Source of the DNA: an uncultured Oscillospiraceae bacterium
GTDB lineage: Bacteria > Bacillota > Clostridia > Oscillospirales > Oscillospiraceae
Direction: 5' to 3'
Assembly (NCBI GenBank): GCA_947626315.1
Contig: CANQRQ010000001.1
Coordinates: 99,661-163,660, forward strand
Length of the DNA: 64,000 nt
Of this stretch, positions 15,609-24,295 are shown piece by piece. The notes under the pieces were generated by a model. It saw only the letters and a program-made list of their open reading frames with translations. It was not told the DNA's origin and ran no database searches. The position numbers and the translations under genes are program-made. The stretch's first letter is position 1. Each line of letters starts with the position of its first letter.

Positions 15609-16893
15609 ATGGTTTTTCCCCCTTGTCCGGCTCTGGGGCCTCTATCTCCGGGCCCTGGGCAAGTGGCTGCTGGTGGCAGCGGTCACCGGCGTTTTCAGCG
15701 GGCTGCTGGGCTCCGCCTTCCACATCTGCGTGGACGGGGCCACCCGCCTCCGGGCGGCCCAGCCCTGGCTGCTGTTTGCCCTGCCGGCGGCCGGCCTGCT
15801 GATCGTGGGGATCTACCGGCTCACCAGGACCGAGGGCCTGAGCACCAACAGCATCCTGGAGGAGGTGCAGAGCGGCCGGGGCCTGTCTCTGAACCTGATC
15901 CCCGCCATCTTCTTCTCCACGGTGCTGACCCATCTCTGCGGCGGCTCCGCGGGCCGGGAGGGCGCGGCGCTCCAGCTGGGGGGCACCGTGGGCTTTGAGA
16001 CCGGTAAGCTCCTGCGTCTGGACGACCGGGACCTGCGCACCGCCACCATGGCGGGCATGGCAGCCTTTTTCTCGGCCCTGTTCGGCACGCCCCTGACCGC
16101 CACGGTCTTTGCCATGTCGGTGATCAGCGTGGGGCTTCTGTACCACGCCGCGCTGCTGCCCTGCCTTACCGCCTCTCTGACGGCCTACGGGGTCTCCCGG
16201 CTGCTGGGCGTGGCGCCCACCCGCTTCACGGTGGCCGCGCCGGCGCTGAGCCTGGGGATGCTGCTGCGGGTGGCGGGCCTGGCGGCGCTGTGCGCCTTTG
16301 TCTCCGTTTTGTTCTGCGGCACTATCCACTTTTTTGAGGCCTGGATGAAAAAGGTCCTGAAAAAGCCCGCGCTCCGGGCCTTTGCCGGGGGGCTTGCCCT
16401 GGTGGGGCTGACGCTGCTGTGCGGGACAACGGATTACAACGGCGCGGGCATGGACCTGATCGCCGCCGCCGTGGAGCAGGGGCAGGCCGCCCCCTGGGCC
16501 TTTCTGCTGAAGCTGCTGTTCACCGCCGTCACCCTGGGCGCCGGCTTCAAGGGCGGCGAGGTGGTGCCCTCCTTCTTCGTGGGGGCCGCCTTCGCCTGCG
16601 CCGCGGGGCCCCTGCTGGGCATTCCGGCGGGCTTTGCCGCGGCGGTGGGGCTGGTGTCTGTCTTCTGCGGGGCGGTGAACTGCCCCCTCTCCTCCATCCT
16701 CCTGTCGGTGGAGCTGTTCGGCTCCGACGGGCTGCTGTATTTCGCCCTGGCCTGCGCGCTGAGCTTCGTCCTCTCCGGCTATGACGGGCTCTACTCCAGC
16801 CAGCGGATCATGTACGACAAGCTGAAGGCCCGGTACATCAACGTCCACGCCAACGCCTACCACGAGGGGGAGCAGGTGGAGACGGGAAACTGA
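15592..16893 (+). CDS. CLC-family anion transporter, CLC-F (fluoride/proton antiporter)-like
   Basis: 433 residues with about ten membrane helices. The selectivity segments differ from chloride CLCs: the GSGIP position reads LSTNSILEEV, GREGP reads GREGAALQLGG, and the later GxFxP loop reads GFKGGEVVPSFFVGA. These are the hallmarks I associate with the CLC-F clade, which exports fluoride in exchange for protons; a chloride role is the alternative. Start ATG at 15592 with AAGGAG 6 bp upstream; it overlaps rdgB by 17 bp. No fluoride riboswitch was seen. Confidence 0.82.
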   Translation: MRDRFKWFFPLVRLWGLYLRALGKWLLVAAVTGVFSGLLGSAFHICVDGATRLRAAQPWLLFALPAAGLLIVGIYRLTRTEGLSTNSILEEVQSGRGLSLNLIPAIFFSTVLTHLCGGSAGREGAALQLGGTVGFETGKLLRLDDRDLRTATMAGMAAFFSALFGTPLTATVFAMSVISVGLLYHAALLPCLTASLTAYGVSRLLGVAPTRFTVAAPALSLGMLLRVAGLAALCAFVSVLFCGTIHFFEAWMKKVLKKPALRAFAGGLALVGLTLLCGTTDYNGAGMDLIAAAVEQGQAAPWAFLLKLLFTAVTLGAGFKGGEVVPSFFVGAAFACAAGPLLGIPAGFAAAVGLVSVFCGAVNCPLSSILLSVELFGSDGLLYFALACALSFVLSGYDGLYSSQRIMYDKLKARYINVHANAYHEGEQVETGN

Positions 16894-16912
16894 GAAAAAA
16901 GCGTTCATAAAG

Positions 16913-16959
16913 AACAAGGGACTGTAGCAAAACGAGAAGTTGAGCTACAGTCCCTTGTT
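16913..16959 (+). terminator. Long stem-loop after the CLC gene
   Basis: AACAAGGGACTGTAGC (16913-16928) pairs fully with GCTACAGTCCCTTGTT (16944-16959), followed by GTGTT. It shares CTGTAGCAAAA with the terminator at 17347-17375. Confidence 0.65.
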
Positions 16960-16989
16960 GTGTTAAAGGAAGGAAAAATCTTTTCCGAT

Positions 16990-17313
16990 ATAAACGAAAG
17001 TTTATCGCAGGAAAGATACCTTTCTCAGCCTGTCTCCTTCGGTCACCAGCGAAAACAGGGTTTTGTCTCTTGGTGTATTGTAGCCTTCTCTTGCCTCGTC
17101 GCAAGAGAAGGCTACCGAAGAGAAAGACGCCCGGGGACGTTTCCCCGGGCCCCCTCCGGGAGCAGGGTACAACAGACCCGTTCTTAGGCCGCCCGTAGTC
17201 GTTTTTGCAGGTTTACCCCGGTGCAGACACTGGAGGGGATCGCTCCTGCGATCGCACGCACATACCAACAAGGCTCGCTGGGCATTTACTTTCTGCGATA
17301 AACTTTCGTTTAT
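16990..17313. repeat. MITE-like non-coding element with terminal inverted repeats
   Basis: ATAAACGAAAGTTTATCGCA and following bases at 16990-17015 recur inverted at 17289-17313 with one indel over about 25 bp. Each end is itself a small palindrome (ATAAAC/GTTTAT). Inside is a perfect 15-bp stem (17080-17115) and GCCCGGGGA/TCCCCGGGC (about 17130-17150), with no coding frame of merit. No target-site duplication could be assigned by eye. Confidence 0.55.
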
Positions 17314-17346
17314 CTTCCAGAATATCCTTTCTTGGCAAATAAAGAT

Positions 17347-17375
17347 GCTGTAGCAAAAAAGTGTTTTGCTACAGC
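17347..17375 (-). terminator. Terminator of the LRR operon
   Basis: GCTGTAGCAAAA (17347-17358) pairs with TTTTGCTACAGC (17364-17375), 22 bp beyond the last LRR gene on the minus strand. Confidence 0.7.
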
Positions 17376-17396
17376 CCCTTTATATTTATAAGCCAG

Positions 17397-18938
17397 TCAA
17401 TAGAGGAGCGGGTCGTTCCAGGAAAAGGCGTAGCTTTCCAGGGCGTAGTTGCCGAACTGCCGCCGCAAAAGCGCATAGCGGGGGACAAAATCGCCGTTCT
17501 CGTCAAAGCGCCAGCCGCCCATGGTGGGGTCATAGGTGGTGGTGTTGATCTCGCAGTCCGGGGCCAGCTTCTGCATGTGGGCAATCTGGCTTTCGGGTAC
17601 CGGGTCCAGGCAGCCGATCCACAGCCGCTCCAGCTGGGGAAGGTTGTAGAGAGGGGAGATATCGTCCAGATCGTAGAGATAGCAGATGTTCAGGTGCTTC
17701 AGCTCCTTGAGCCCTGCCAGGGGCGTCAGGTCCGACAGACTCGTGGTCTGAAGCTCCAGATACTCCAGGTGCGGGCAGTTTGCCAGGGGGGAGGCGTCGC
17801 TCCAGTCGTTCATGGCCAGCACTGCCACCCGCAGCTCCGGCATGGAGGAGACAAAGGAGATGTCTGAAATGACCACGTTGTGCCCCAGATCCAGATAGCG
17901 CACATCCGTGCAGCAGCTGAGGGCCTCCGCATCGTCATCGTCCACGTTGCCGCCCTGGCCGGGCATAGAGGCCAGCAGCCGCTTCGTATCCGTGCGGACG
18001 CTGTAGTGATCGGCGATCCAGACCCGCCAGACCACCTTTACCCGGGGCAGCGCGTCCCGCAGGGCCAGCATGTCCCGGTTGGAAATGCCGCAGGAGTCCA
18101 TCTCCAGGCGGCGGAGCTTGGGCATGCACTGGGCGGCCTGCCGCACTGCCTCGCCCCGGTCGTCCATGGGGATATGGTTCAGATCCATGGTCCTGTCTGT
18201 GAGGGAGAAGGCCTTGCCGAAGAGGGTAAAGGCGTACTGAAATTCCGTCTCCGGCCGGGCGGCCTCCATGGCGGTGATGTCCTCCCAGACAAAATGCCCC
18301 AGGTTTTCATCGCTGCCCAGATCGACAGAGCGGAGCTTGCGCATGACCGGCAGGTAGCGGAGCAGCTCCGGGGCGTCCGCGTGTCCCCGGCCGCTCAGGT
18401 CCAGGGTCTCCGTATCCAGGGAGAGCTCCCGGCCAAAGAGCCGGAAGCGGTAATCAAAGCGGAGGCGGGGATAGGCGCTGAGAAAGGCCAGCACCTGCTC
18501 AGGTGTCAGCCCACCGGCGGCGTCCCCCAGATCCACGCTCTCCAGCGCCGGCAGGCAGGCCAGCAGGGGCAGCGCGTCCTCCGCCAGCGCCGGGTCCAGG
18601 CCGGAGAGGTCCAGCTGCGTGACAGAATTGTCCACGACGGAGCCGTCCGGCAGAGTCACGGTGTAGCGGAGCTCCTTCTCCGGATGGGTCTGGGCCCAGG
18701 AGGACAGGGCGCTGTAGCCGGAGCTGCCGCTGAGGTCCAGCTGCCGCAGAAGCGGAAAACGGTCCAGCAGAGGCAGATCCTCCGACTCCAGGACCGCCGT
18801 CAGGCTGACGGCGTCCGTCCGTACCCAGCCGATGGAGAGCCGGATCATATCCTCGCAGGAGGCGGACAGCATACCGCTCAGCAGGACCGCCAGAGCGAAG
18901 CCCAGTACAGGCCGCCAGGAAAAACGGGAATGAGCCAT
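17397..18938 (-). CDS. Exported leucine-rich-repeat protein, paralog 3 of 3
   Basis: 513 residues. The hydrophobic leader LGFALAVLLSGMLSASC suggests export; the Cys at about 28 is not a canonical lipobox. Residues 40-270 hold modules alternating VTQLDLSGLD / LESVDLG / FQYAFTLFGKAFSLT. Residues 280-470 hold irregular LRRs (RRLEMDSCGIS, RYLDLGHNVV, LEYLELQTT, LKHLNICY). The tail has LERLWIGCLDPVP and MGGWRF, which the two upstream paralogs share nearly verbatim. Protein-ligand or surface recognition is the usual role of LRRs; the actual partner is unknown. RBS AAAGGAGG. Last gene of a three-paralog operon. Confidence 0.85.
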   Translation of the reverse strand: MAHSRFSWRPVLGFALAVLLSGMLSASCEDMIRLSIGWVRTDAVSLTAVLESEDLPLLDRFPLLRQLDLSGSSGYSALSSWAQTHPEKELRYTVTLPDGSVVDNSVTQLDLSGLDPALAEDALPLLACLPALESVDLGDAAGGLTPEQVLAFLSAYPRLRFDYRFRLFGRELSLDTETLDLSGRGHADAPELLRYLPVMRKLRSVDLGSDENLGHFVWEDITAMEAARPETEFQYAFTLFGKAFSLTDRTMDLNHIPMDDRGEAVRQAAQCMPKLRRLEMDSCGISNRDMLALRDALPRVKVVWRVWIADHYSVRTDTKRLLASMPGQGGNVDDDDAEALSCCTDVRYLDLGHNVVISDISFVSSMPELRVAVLAMNDWSDASPLANCPHLEYLELQTTSLSDLTPLAGLKELKHLNICYLYDLDDISPLYNLPQLERLWIGCLDPVPESQIAHMQKLAPDCEINTTTYDPTMGGWRFDENGDFVPRYALLRRQFGNYALESYAFSWNDPLLY

Positions 18939-19004
18939 AGCTAGCCTCCTTTCATACAGGCGCCGCGCCTGTGTTTGCTCTCATTTGGCGCGGCGGAAAC
19001 GCTC

Positions 19005-20582
19005 TCAGGCAGCCGGAGGCTCTGCGGGCAGAGGAGGCTTCGTGCCGCAGAGGGGATCGTTCCAGTAGTAGGAATAGGCGCCCATCTGCGCCGCGTAATT
19101 GAACTGCTCGGTCAGCAGCTTATAGCGGGGATCCAGCTGGGCATAGCCGAACTCGTCATGCCCCAGATATCGCCAGCCGCCCTCCGTGGGGTCGATGGTG
19201 GTGGTGTTGATCACACAGTTGGGGGCGATTTTCTGCATCTCCTCCACCTGCTCGGGGGGGACCGGCGTATACATGCCGATCCAGAGCCGCTCCAGCTGGG
19301 GCAGCTCATAGAGGGGGCTCAGATCGTGGAGGGAGAAGCTGTAGCAGATGTTCAGATGGCGCAGATTCTTGAGAGTGGAGAGGGGACTCAGATCGCTGAA
19401 CGCGGCGGTCTGAATCTCCAGATATTCCAGCTTCGGGCAGCTTGCCAGGGGGCTGACGTCCTTCCAGCGGGCCATAGCCAGGATGGCCACCTCCAGGTCC
19501 GGCATGTACCGGACAAAGTCAATGGAATTCATGTATGTATTGTGCCCCAGGTCCAGATATTTGACCTTGGTGCAGTATTTGAGACACTCGGTGTTCTTCC
19601 CGGTGAGCTCTCCGCCCAGGCCGGGGTTGGAGGCCAGGATCCGCTCCACATTGGTGCGCACGCTGTAGTTGTCTCCGAACCAGATGCGCCAGATGACCTC
19701 CGTATCGGGCAGCGCGTCCCGGATGGCGGCCATGCTCTCGTCAGAGACGCCGCAGGAATCCATGTCCAGGGTCTCCAGATGGGGCATGCAGGAGGCGATC
19801 TGTTTGACCAGGACTCCCTCGTCGTCAATGGGGATGAGCCGCAGATCCATGCTGGTGTCGGCCAGGGTAAAGCTCTTGCCGTAGAGGGTGAAGCTGTAGG
19901 CCAGCTCCGCCTCCGGGCAGGCCTCATGGATGGCGCTGATATCGGCCCAGTCCAGATGCTTTTCCGCCTCGTCGCTCCCCAACTCCACCCTCCTCAGGCC
20001 GGTCAGCATGGGCAGGCAGGGCAGCAGAGGCTCCACATCGCTGTGGCTGAGGCCGGAGAGGTCCAGGGAAGCGGTCTGCTGATCCAGCGTCTGCCCCCTA
20101 AAGGAAAAGCTGAAGCGGAAATCCAGCTCGGGATAGGCGGCCAGACAGCTCTGCGCCGCCTCCGGGCTGAGGAGACTGCCCAGGTCCACCGTTTCCAGCG
20201 CCGGCAGCCAGGCCAGCAGAGGCAGGGCCTCCTCCAGGGCGGCTGCGTCCATGCCGGACAGGTCCAGCTGGGTGGCCGTGTTTTCGGCGAGGGAGCCGTC
20301 CGGCAGGGGCACGGTGTAGCGCAGGGCCACCTGCGGGTGGGCCTCCGCCCAGGCCAGGATCTCCTCATAGCAGCTGCTGCCGCTGAAGTCCGCGGACTGG
20401 AGGGCGGTAAAGCCGTCCAGCAGGGGCAGATCCTCCGGGCTTACGACTGCGGTGAGCTGTACCGTGTCGGCTGGGTAATCGCCGGAAGAGAGACTGACTT
20501 TCTTCGCCCCGCAGCCCCAGAGGGGCAGGACGCAGAGAAGCAGCAGAAGAACGATCAAGGATTTTTTGCGGAAAGAGCGCAT
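19005..20582 (-). CDS. Leucine-rich-repeat lipoprotein, paralog 2 of 3
   Basis: 525 residues from ATG at 20582 (GGAGG 7 bp upstream; an earlier in-frame start is not needed). MRSFRKK plus a poly-Leu core ends in LPLWGC, a good lipobox, so the protein is probably lipid-anchored outside the cell. N-half modules (TATQLDLSGMD, LETVDLG, LAYSFTLYGKSFTL) and C-half LRRs (LETLDMDSCGVS, KYLDLGHNTY, LEYLEIQTA, LRHLNICYSF) match its neighbours in order and spacing. LERLWIGMYTPVP and GGWRY end the conserved part. It is 42 bp from the upstream paralog and 66 bp from the downstream one. Confidence 0.87.
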   Translation of the reverse strand: MRSFRKKSLIVLLLLLCVLPLWGCGAKKVSLSSGDYPADTVQLTAVVSPEDLPLLDGFTALQSADFSGSSCYEEILAWAEAHPQVALRYTVPLPDGSLAENTATQLDLSGMDAAALEEALPLLAWLPALETVDLGSLLSPEAAQSCLAAYPELDFRFSFSFRGQTLDQQTASLDLSGLSHSDVEPLLPCLPMLTGLRRVELGSDEAEKHLDWADISAIHEACPEAELAYSFTLYGKSFTLADTSMDLRLIPIDDEGVLVKQIASCMPHLETLDMDSCGVSDESMAAIRDALPDTEVIWRIWFGDNYSVRTNVERILASNPGLGGELTGKNTECLKYCTKVKYLDLGHNTYMNSIDFVRYMPDLEVAILAMARWKDVSPLASCPKLEYLEIQTAAFSDLSPLSTLKNLRHLNICYSFSLHDLSPLYELPQLERLWIGMYTPVPPEQVEEMQKIAPNCVINTTTIDPTEGGWRYLGHDEFGYAQLDPRYKLLTEQFNYAAQMGAYSYYWNDPLCGTKPPLPAEPPAA

Positions 20583-20623
20583 AAAACTGCCTCCAAACGA
20601 AAAGTTCTGAAACAAGCCGGGGA

Positions 20624-22279
20624 TCAATGGGGCTCGTACAGGGGGTCCAGCCAGGTGAAGGAGTAATCCTCCGTGTCATAGCCGAACTGCTCCCGCAAGA
20701 GCTCGTAGCGGGGATGGAGAACTTCCTGAAGCCAGCCGGTCTCCGCGTAGTGCAGCAGGCTCAGCTCCGTATAGCCGGCGATGCGCCAGTGCCCGGCGGT
20801 GGGGTCATACACCTCGGTGTTGATTTCGCAGTTGGGCGCCGCGGCCTGCATCTCCGCCACCTGCTCGGCGGGTACCGGGGTAATGCAGCCGATCCAGAGC
20901 CGCTCCATCTCCGTCAGCCCGTAGAGGGGCGAGATATCCGTGACGTTTTCGCAGTTGCAGATGTTCAGATGCCGCAGCTCCGTCAGCCCGGAGAGAGGCG
21001 ACAGGTCGGAGATGGTGGTGCTGTTCAGCTCCAGATACTCCAGGTGCGGGCAGTTGGCCAGAGGGGACAGGTCCCCGATGGGGTTCATGGCGATGACCAG
21101 AACCTCCAGGTTGGGCATGTAATTGACAAAGGAGAGATCGGTAATGACCTCGTTGTGGCCCAGATCCAGATATTTCACATCCGTGCAGTATTTGAGCACC
21201 GCGGTGTCCTCGTCATAGACGATGCCGCCCTTGGAGGGCTTGGAGGCCAGGATCTTGATCACATCGGTGCGGACGCTGTAATGGTCCCCGAACCAGATGC
21301 GCCAGACCACCTTGATATTGGGGAAATCGTCCCGGATGGCGGCCATGTCCTCGTTGGAGACGCCGCAGAAGTCCATATCCAGATAGACGCAGTTTTGCAT
21401 ATAGGGCAGGATGCTGCGCACGGCGGCCCCGCCGTCGTCCATGGTGATGTGGTTGAAATCCAGGCTCTCGTCCAGGGTGTTGAGGCTCCTGCCGAAGAGA
21501 CTGAAGCTGTAGGAGAAATCGGTGTTCGGGCAGGCGGCCTGCAAGGTGCCGATATCCTCCCAGCTGAGGCTGTTGACGCCCTCGCCCCCCAGATTCACCG
21601 TCCGCAGCTTGCTCATGCAGCTCAGGTAATCCGCGGCGGCCGCAGTCTCCTCATGGCTCATGGCGGACAGATCCAGCTCCTCGGCCGCCAGACTGACGGT
21701 CTGCCCGGCCAGGGAGAAGGAAAAGCTCAGATCCGCCTCCGGCGCGGCCTCCCGGAGCAGGACCAGGTCTGCCCCCGTCAGAGAGGCACCGGCCTCCCCG
21801 CTGCCCAGATCGATGCTCTTGAGCTCCGGCAGATACGCCAGCAGCCCGGCAGCCTCCGCCGCCTGGGCGCTGTCCAGCCCCGGGAGCTCCAGCGCCTCCT
21901 GGTCCCACTGGGCGATGACGCCGCCGGGGAATTCCACCGTGTAGCGGCAGTCGACAGAGGGGTGCGCCTCGATCCAGGGGATAAACTCCTCATAGCAGGT
22001 GCTTCCGCTGAAATCCACCGACTGAAGGGCGGTGAAGCCGTTCAGCAGCTCCGCCTCCCCCGGCTGGAGCACCAGGGTCAGGTCCGTCGTGTCCGCGGGA
22101 AAGCTTCCTGCGGCGAAGGTGATCTCCGGCGTCCCCAGAAGGGGCAGGCCGGTCACGCCGCCACCGCCGTCCGCGCTGACGGAGGGCCAGGAATAGCAGC
22201 AGAGAATAAACACCCCCGCGTACAGCAGACTCACCAGGGCCTTTATGATATTCAAGAGGATTCTTCCGAATTTCTTCAT
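20624..22279 (-). CDS. Leucine-rich-repeat membrane-anchored protein, paralog 1 of 3
   Basis: 551 residues from ATG at 22279 (GGGAGG 6 bp upstream). An N-terminal hydrophobic anchor (IIKALVSLLYAGVFILCCY) is followed by a Gly-rich linker. Four N-half modules (LQSVDFSGST, LKSIDLGSGE, LRTVNLGGEG with FSYSFSLFGRSL) precede LRRs VYLDMDFCGVS, KYLDLGHNEV, LEYLELNSTT and LRHLNICNCEN. MERLWIGCITPVP and GHWRI close the domain. First gene of the operon behind a consensus promoter. Unlike paralog 2 it appears membrane-anchored rather than lipidated, so the three may sit differently at the surface. Confidence 0.87.
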   Translation of the reverse strand: MKKFGRILLNIIKALVSLLYAGVFILCCYSWPSVSADGGGGVTGLPLLGTPEITFAAGSFPADTTDLTLVLQPGEAELLNGFTALQSVDFSGSTCYEEFIPWIEAHPSVDCRYTVEFPGGVIAQWDQEALELPGLDSAQAAEAAGLLAYLPELKSIDLGSGEAGASLTGADLVLLREAAPEADLSFSFSLAGQTVSLAAEELDLSAMSHEETAAAADYLSCMSKLRTVNLGGEGVNSLSWEDIGTLQAACPNTDFSYSFSLFGRSLNTLDESLDFNHITMDDGGAAVRSILPYMQNCVYLDMDFCGVSNEDMAAIRDDFPNIKVVWRIWFGDHYSVRTDVIKILASKPSKGGIVYDEDTAVLKYCTDVKYLDLGHNEVITDLSFVNYMPNLEVLVIAMNPIGDLSPLANCPHLEYLELNSTTISDLSPLSGLTELRHLNICNCENVTDISPLYGLTEMERLWIGCITPVPAEQVAEMQAAAPNCEINTEVYDPTAGHWRIAGYTELSLLHYAETGWLQEVLHPRYELLREQFGYDTEDYSFTWLDPLYEPH

Positions 22280-22311
22280 CTTGCGCCTCCCGAAGACTGC
22301 ACTTGTTTTAT

Positions 22312-22340
22312 AGTATAGCATCGGCGCCTGGGTTTTGCAA
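22312..22340 (-). promoter_or_regulatory. Promoter of the LRR operon
   Basis: Minus strand: TTGCAA (22340-22335), 17-bp spacer, TATACT (22317-22312). Confidence 0.8.
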
Positions 22341-22384
22341 GAATTTGGCGGATGAAATTGCAGGGAAACGAAATTTGTTTCCGG

Positions 22385-22439
22385 TTGACAGGGCAGGCAG
22401 AATACGGTATAATCATCTTATCCTATTTTTTTAATAGGA
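22385..22439 (+). promoter_or_regulatory. cysE promoter with downstream inverted repeat
   Basis: TTGACA (22385-22390), 17 bp, TATAAT (22408-22413). TCCTATT (22421-22427) and AATAGGA (22433-22439) form an AT-rich inverted repeat at about +1 to +20, a likely operator for a cysteine-metabolism regulator (Rrf2/CymR type is a guess). Confidence 0.8.
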
Positions 22440-22535
22440 ATTTATTGCGCTTTCTGAGAGGTTACCGCATGCAGTCTCTGCGCCGATGTCTCCCCTGCCG
22501 CATAAAATGAAAAAGAAAATGCGAGAGGGAGACTT

Positions 22536-23198
22536 ATGTTCAACGATTTGCGAGATACCATCAACGCCTATAAAGCCAGGGACCCGGCTGCCCGCAGCTC
22601 TCTGGAGGTCCTTCTGCTGTACCCTGGGGTGAAGGCCGTCCGGAGCTACCGGAAGGCCCACTGGCTCCACGAGCACGGCTGCAAATTTCTGGCCCGGATG
22701 ATTTCCCAGCGCAGCCGCCGGGTTACGGGGATCGAGATCCACCCCGGCGCCAAAATCGGCAAGCGGCTGGTCATTGACCACGGCATGGGCATCGTCATCG
22801 GCGAGACCTCCGAGGTCGGGGACGACTGCCTGATCTATCACGGGGTCACCCTGGGCGGCACCGGCAAGGACGTGGGCAAGCGGCACCCCACCATTGGGGA
22901 CAACGTGCTCATCGGCACCGGCGCCAAGGTCCTGGGGCCCATCACCATCGGCAGCAACAGCCGCGTCGCCGCCAACTCCGTGGTGCTGACAGACATTCCG
23001 GAGGACAGCACCGCCGTGGGCGTCCCGGCCAAGGTGGTCAAGATCGCCGGCAAGCGGACGAACTACGTGCGCGAGGTGGACCAGGTGAACGTGACCGATC
23101 CGGTCTGGACGGAGCTGGCCGCTCTGCGTAAGGAGCTGAAGGACCTGAAGGCCGCGCAGCCGCCGGAGAGCGGCGCAGCGGGGCCGGACGCGCCGTAA
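22536..23198 (+). CDS. cysE: Serine O-acetyltransferase
   Basis: Acetylates L-serine from acetyl-CoA, the first committed step of cysteine synthesis. 220 residues of the short SAT class. A helical N-terminus is followed by a left-handed beta-helix with hexapeptide repeats ([20 protein letters not shown], then [20 protein letters not shown]). The catalytic His/Asp pair lies in [11 protein letters not shown]. The C-terminal tail after AKVVKIAG is Pro/Ala-rich. RBS AGGGAG 5 bp before ATG. O-acetylserine sulfhydrylase is not adjacent. Confidence 0.95.
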   Translation: MFNDLRDTINAYKARDPAARSSLEVLLLYPGVKAVRSYRKAHWLHEHGCKFLARMISQRSRRVTGIEIHPGAKIGKRLVIDHGMGIVIGETSEVGDDCLIYHGVTLGGTGKDVGKRHPTIGDNVLIGTGAKVLGPITIGSNSRVAANSVVLTDIPEDSTAVGVPAKVVKIAGKRTNYVREVDQVNVTDPVWTELAALRKELKDLKAAQPPESGAAGPDAP

Positions 23199-23205
23199 CG
23201 GGGCT

Positions 23206-24156
23206 ATGGACGGCGTGCAGACCGGGCGCTTTGCCCCCAGTCCCTCGGGCTATCTGCATATGGGCAATCTTCTCTCCATGCTGCTGGCATGGCTGGACAG
23301 CCGCGCCCTGAACGGGCGGATGCTCTTTCGCCTGGAGGACCTGGACCCTGCCCGCTCTAAGCCGGCGTATGCCGCCGCCCTGGCGGAGGATTTCCGCTGG
23401 CTGGGGCTGGACTGGGAGGCGGGCTGGCCCGACCCGGCCTATGCCCAGAGCAGCCGGACCCGCTATTACGAGGCGGCCTTTGCCGCCCTGCAGGAGAAAG
23501 GCCTGGTCTACCCCTGCTGGTGCAGCCGGGCCCAGCGCCTGGCGGCGGCCTCCGCGCCCCATCCGGGGGAAGCGGAGGCTGACCCGGGCTGTCCCTGCGC
23601 CTGGCTCTCCCGGCGGCAGCGGGCCGCCTTGGAGGCCGGGGGACGCAGCCCCGCCTGGAAGATCCGGGTCCCGGACCGGACGGTGGCGGTGGAGGACGCC
23701 CATTACGGCGTCTTCAGCCAGAACCTGGCCCGGGAGACGGGGGATTTCATCATCCGCCGGGCGGACGGGGTCTTTGCCTACCAGCTGGCGGTGAGCGTGG
23801 ACGACCTGCTCATGGGCGTCACCCGGGTGGTGCGGGGCAGGGACCTGCTCAGCTCCGCCCCCAGGCAGCGCTGGCTGATCGAGACGCTGGGCGGGCAGGC
23901 CCCGGTCTACGCCCACGGCCCGCTGCTCACCGAAGGCGCGGACAAGCTCTCCAAGCGGCAGGGCGCTCTGAGCACCCAGGTCCTGCGGCAGACGGTCCGC
24001 CCCGAGGCGCTGACCGGACGGCTGGCCTGGCTCTGCGGCCTGACGGAGACGGACGAGCCCTTGAGCCCCCGGGAGCTGATCCCCCTCTTTTCCTGGGACA
24101 GGGTGAAGCGGGAGGATATTCCTTTAGAGTTCGGCAAATTCTCCGAATTCCCCTGA
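23206..24156 (+). CDS. gluQ: Glutamyl-Q tRNA(Asp) synthetase
   Basis: A truncated glutamyl-tRNA synthetase paralog that glutamylates queuosine-34 of tRNA-Asp. 316 residues, the catalytic core only, with no anticodon-binding domain. The HIGH-like motif is PSPSGYLHMGN, the KMSKS-like motif is DKLSKRQG, and a Cys cluster (CWC, then CPC about 20 residues on) should bind zinc. It lies 7 bp after cysE, so it is likely co-transcribed. Full GluRS is excluded by length. Confidence 0.92.
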   Translation: MDGVQTGRFAPSPSGYLHMGNLLSMLLAWLDSRALNGRMLFRLEDLDPARSKPAYAAALAEDFRWLGLDWEAGWPDPAYAQSSRTRYYEAAFAALQEKGLVYPCWCSRAQRLAAASAPHPGEAEADPGCPCAWLSRRQRAALEAGGRSPAWKIRVPDRTVAVEDAHYGVFSQNLARETGDFIIRRADGVFAYQLAVSVDDLLMGVTRVVRGRDLLSSAPRQRWLIETLGGQAPVYAHGPLLTEGADKLSKRQGALSTQVLRQTVRPEALTGRLAWLCGLTETDEPLSPRELIPLFSWDRVKREDIPLEFGKFSEFP

Positions 24157-24223
24157 TTTCCCCGGCGGGAAGGCCTCATTTTTGGCATTCCTGCCAGACT
24201 TTTGCCCGGCGCGGGAAAAATTC

Positions 24224-24252
24224 TTGACAGGGGCGGGGGAATGTGGTACGCT
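24224..24252 (+). promoter_or_regulatory. Probable promoter of the lysine-riboswitch transcript
   Basis: TTGACA (24224-24229), 17 bp, TACGCT (24247-24252). The -35 is perfect and the -10 weak. Confidence 0.55.
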
Positions 24253-24295
24253 CATGATGCGCTGAATTAAAGCGCTAAATTTCATACAGGTTTGG

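Noticed and set aside
22340..22535. T-box leader upstream of cysE
   Set aside because: No T-box core sequence, specifier stem or terminator; only a promoter and an inverted repeat.
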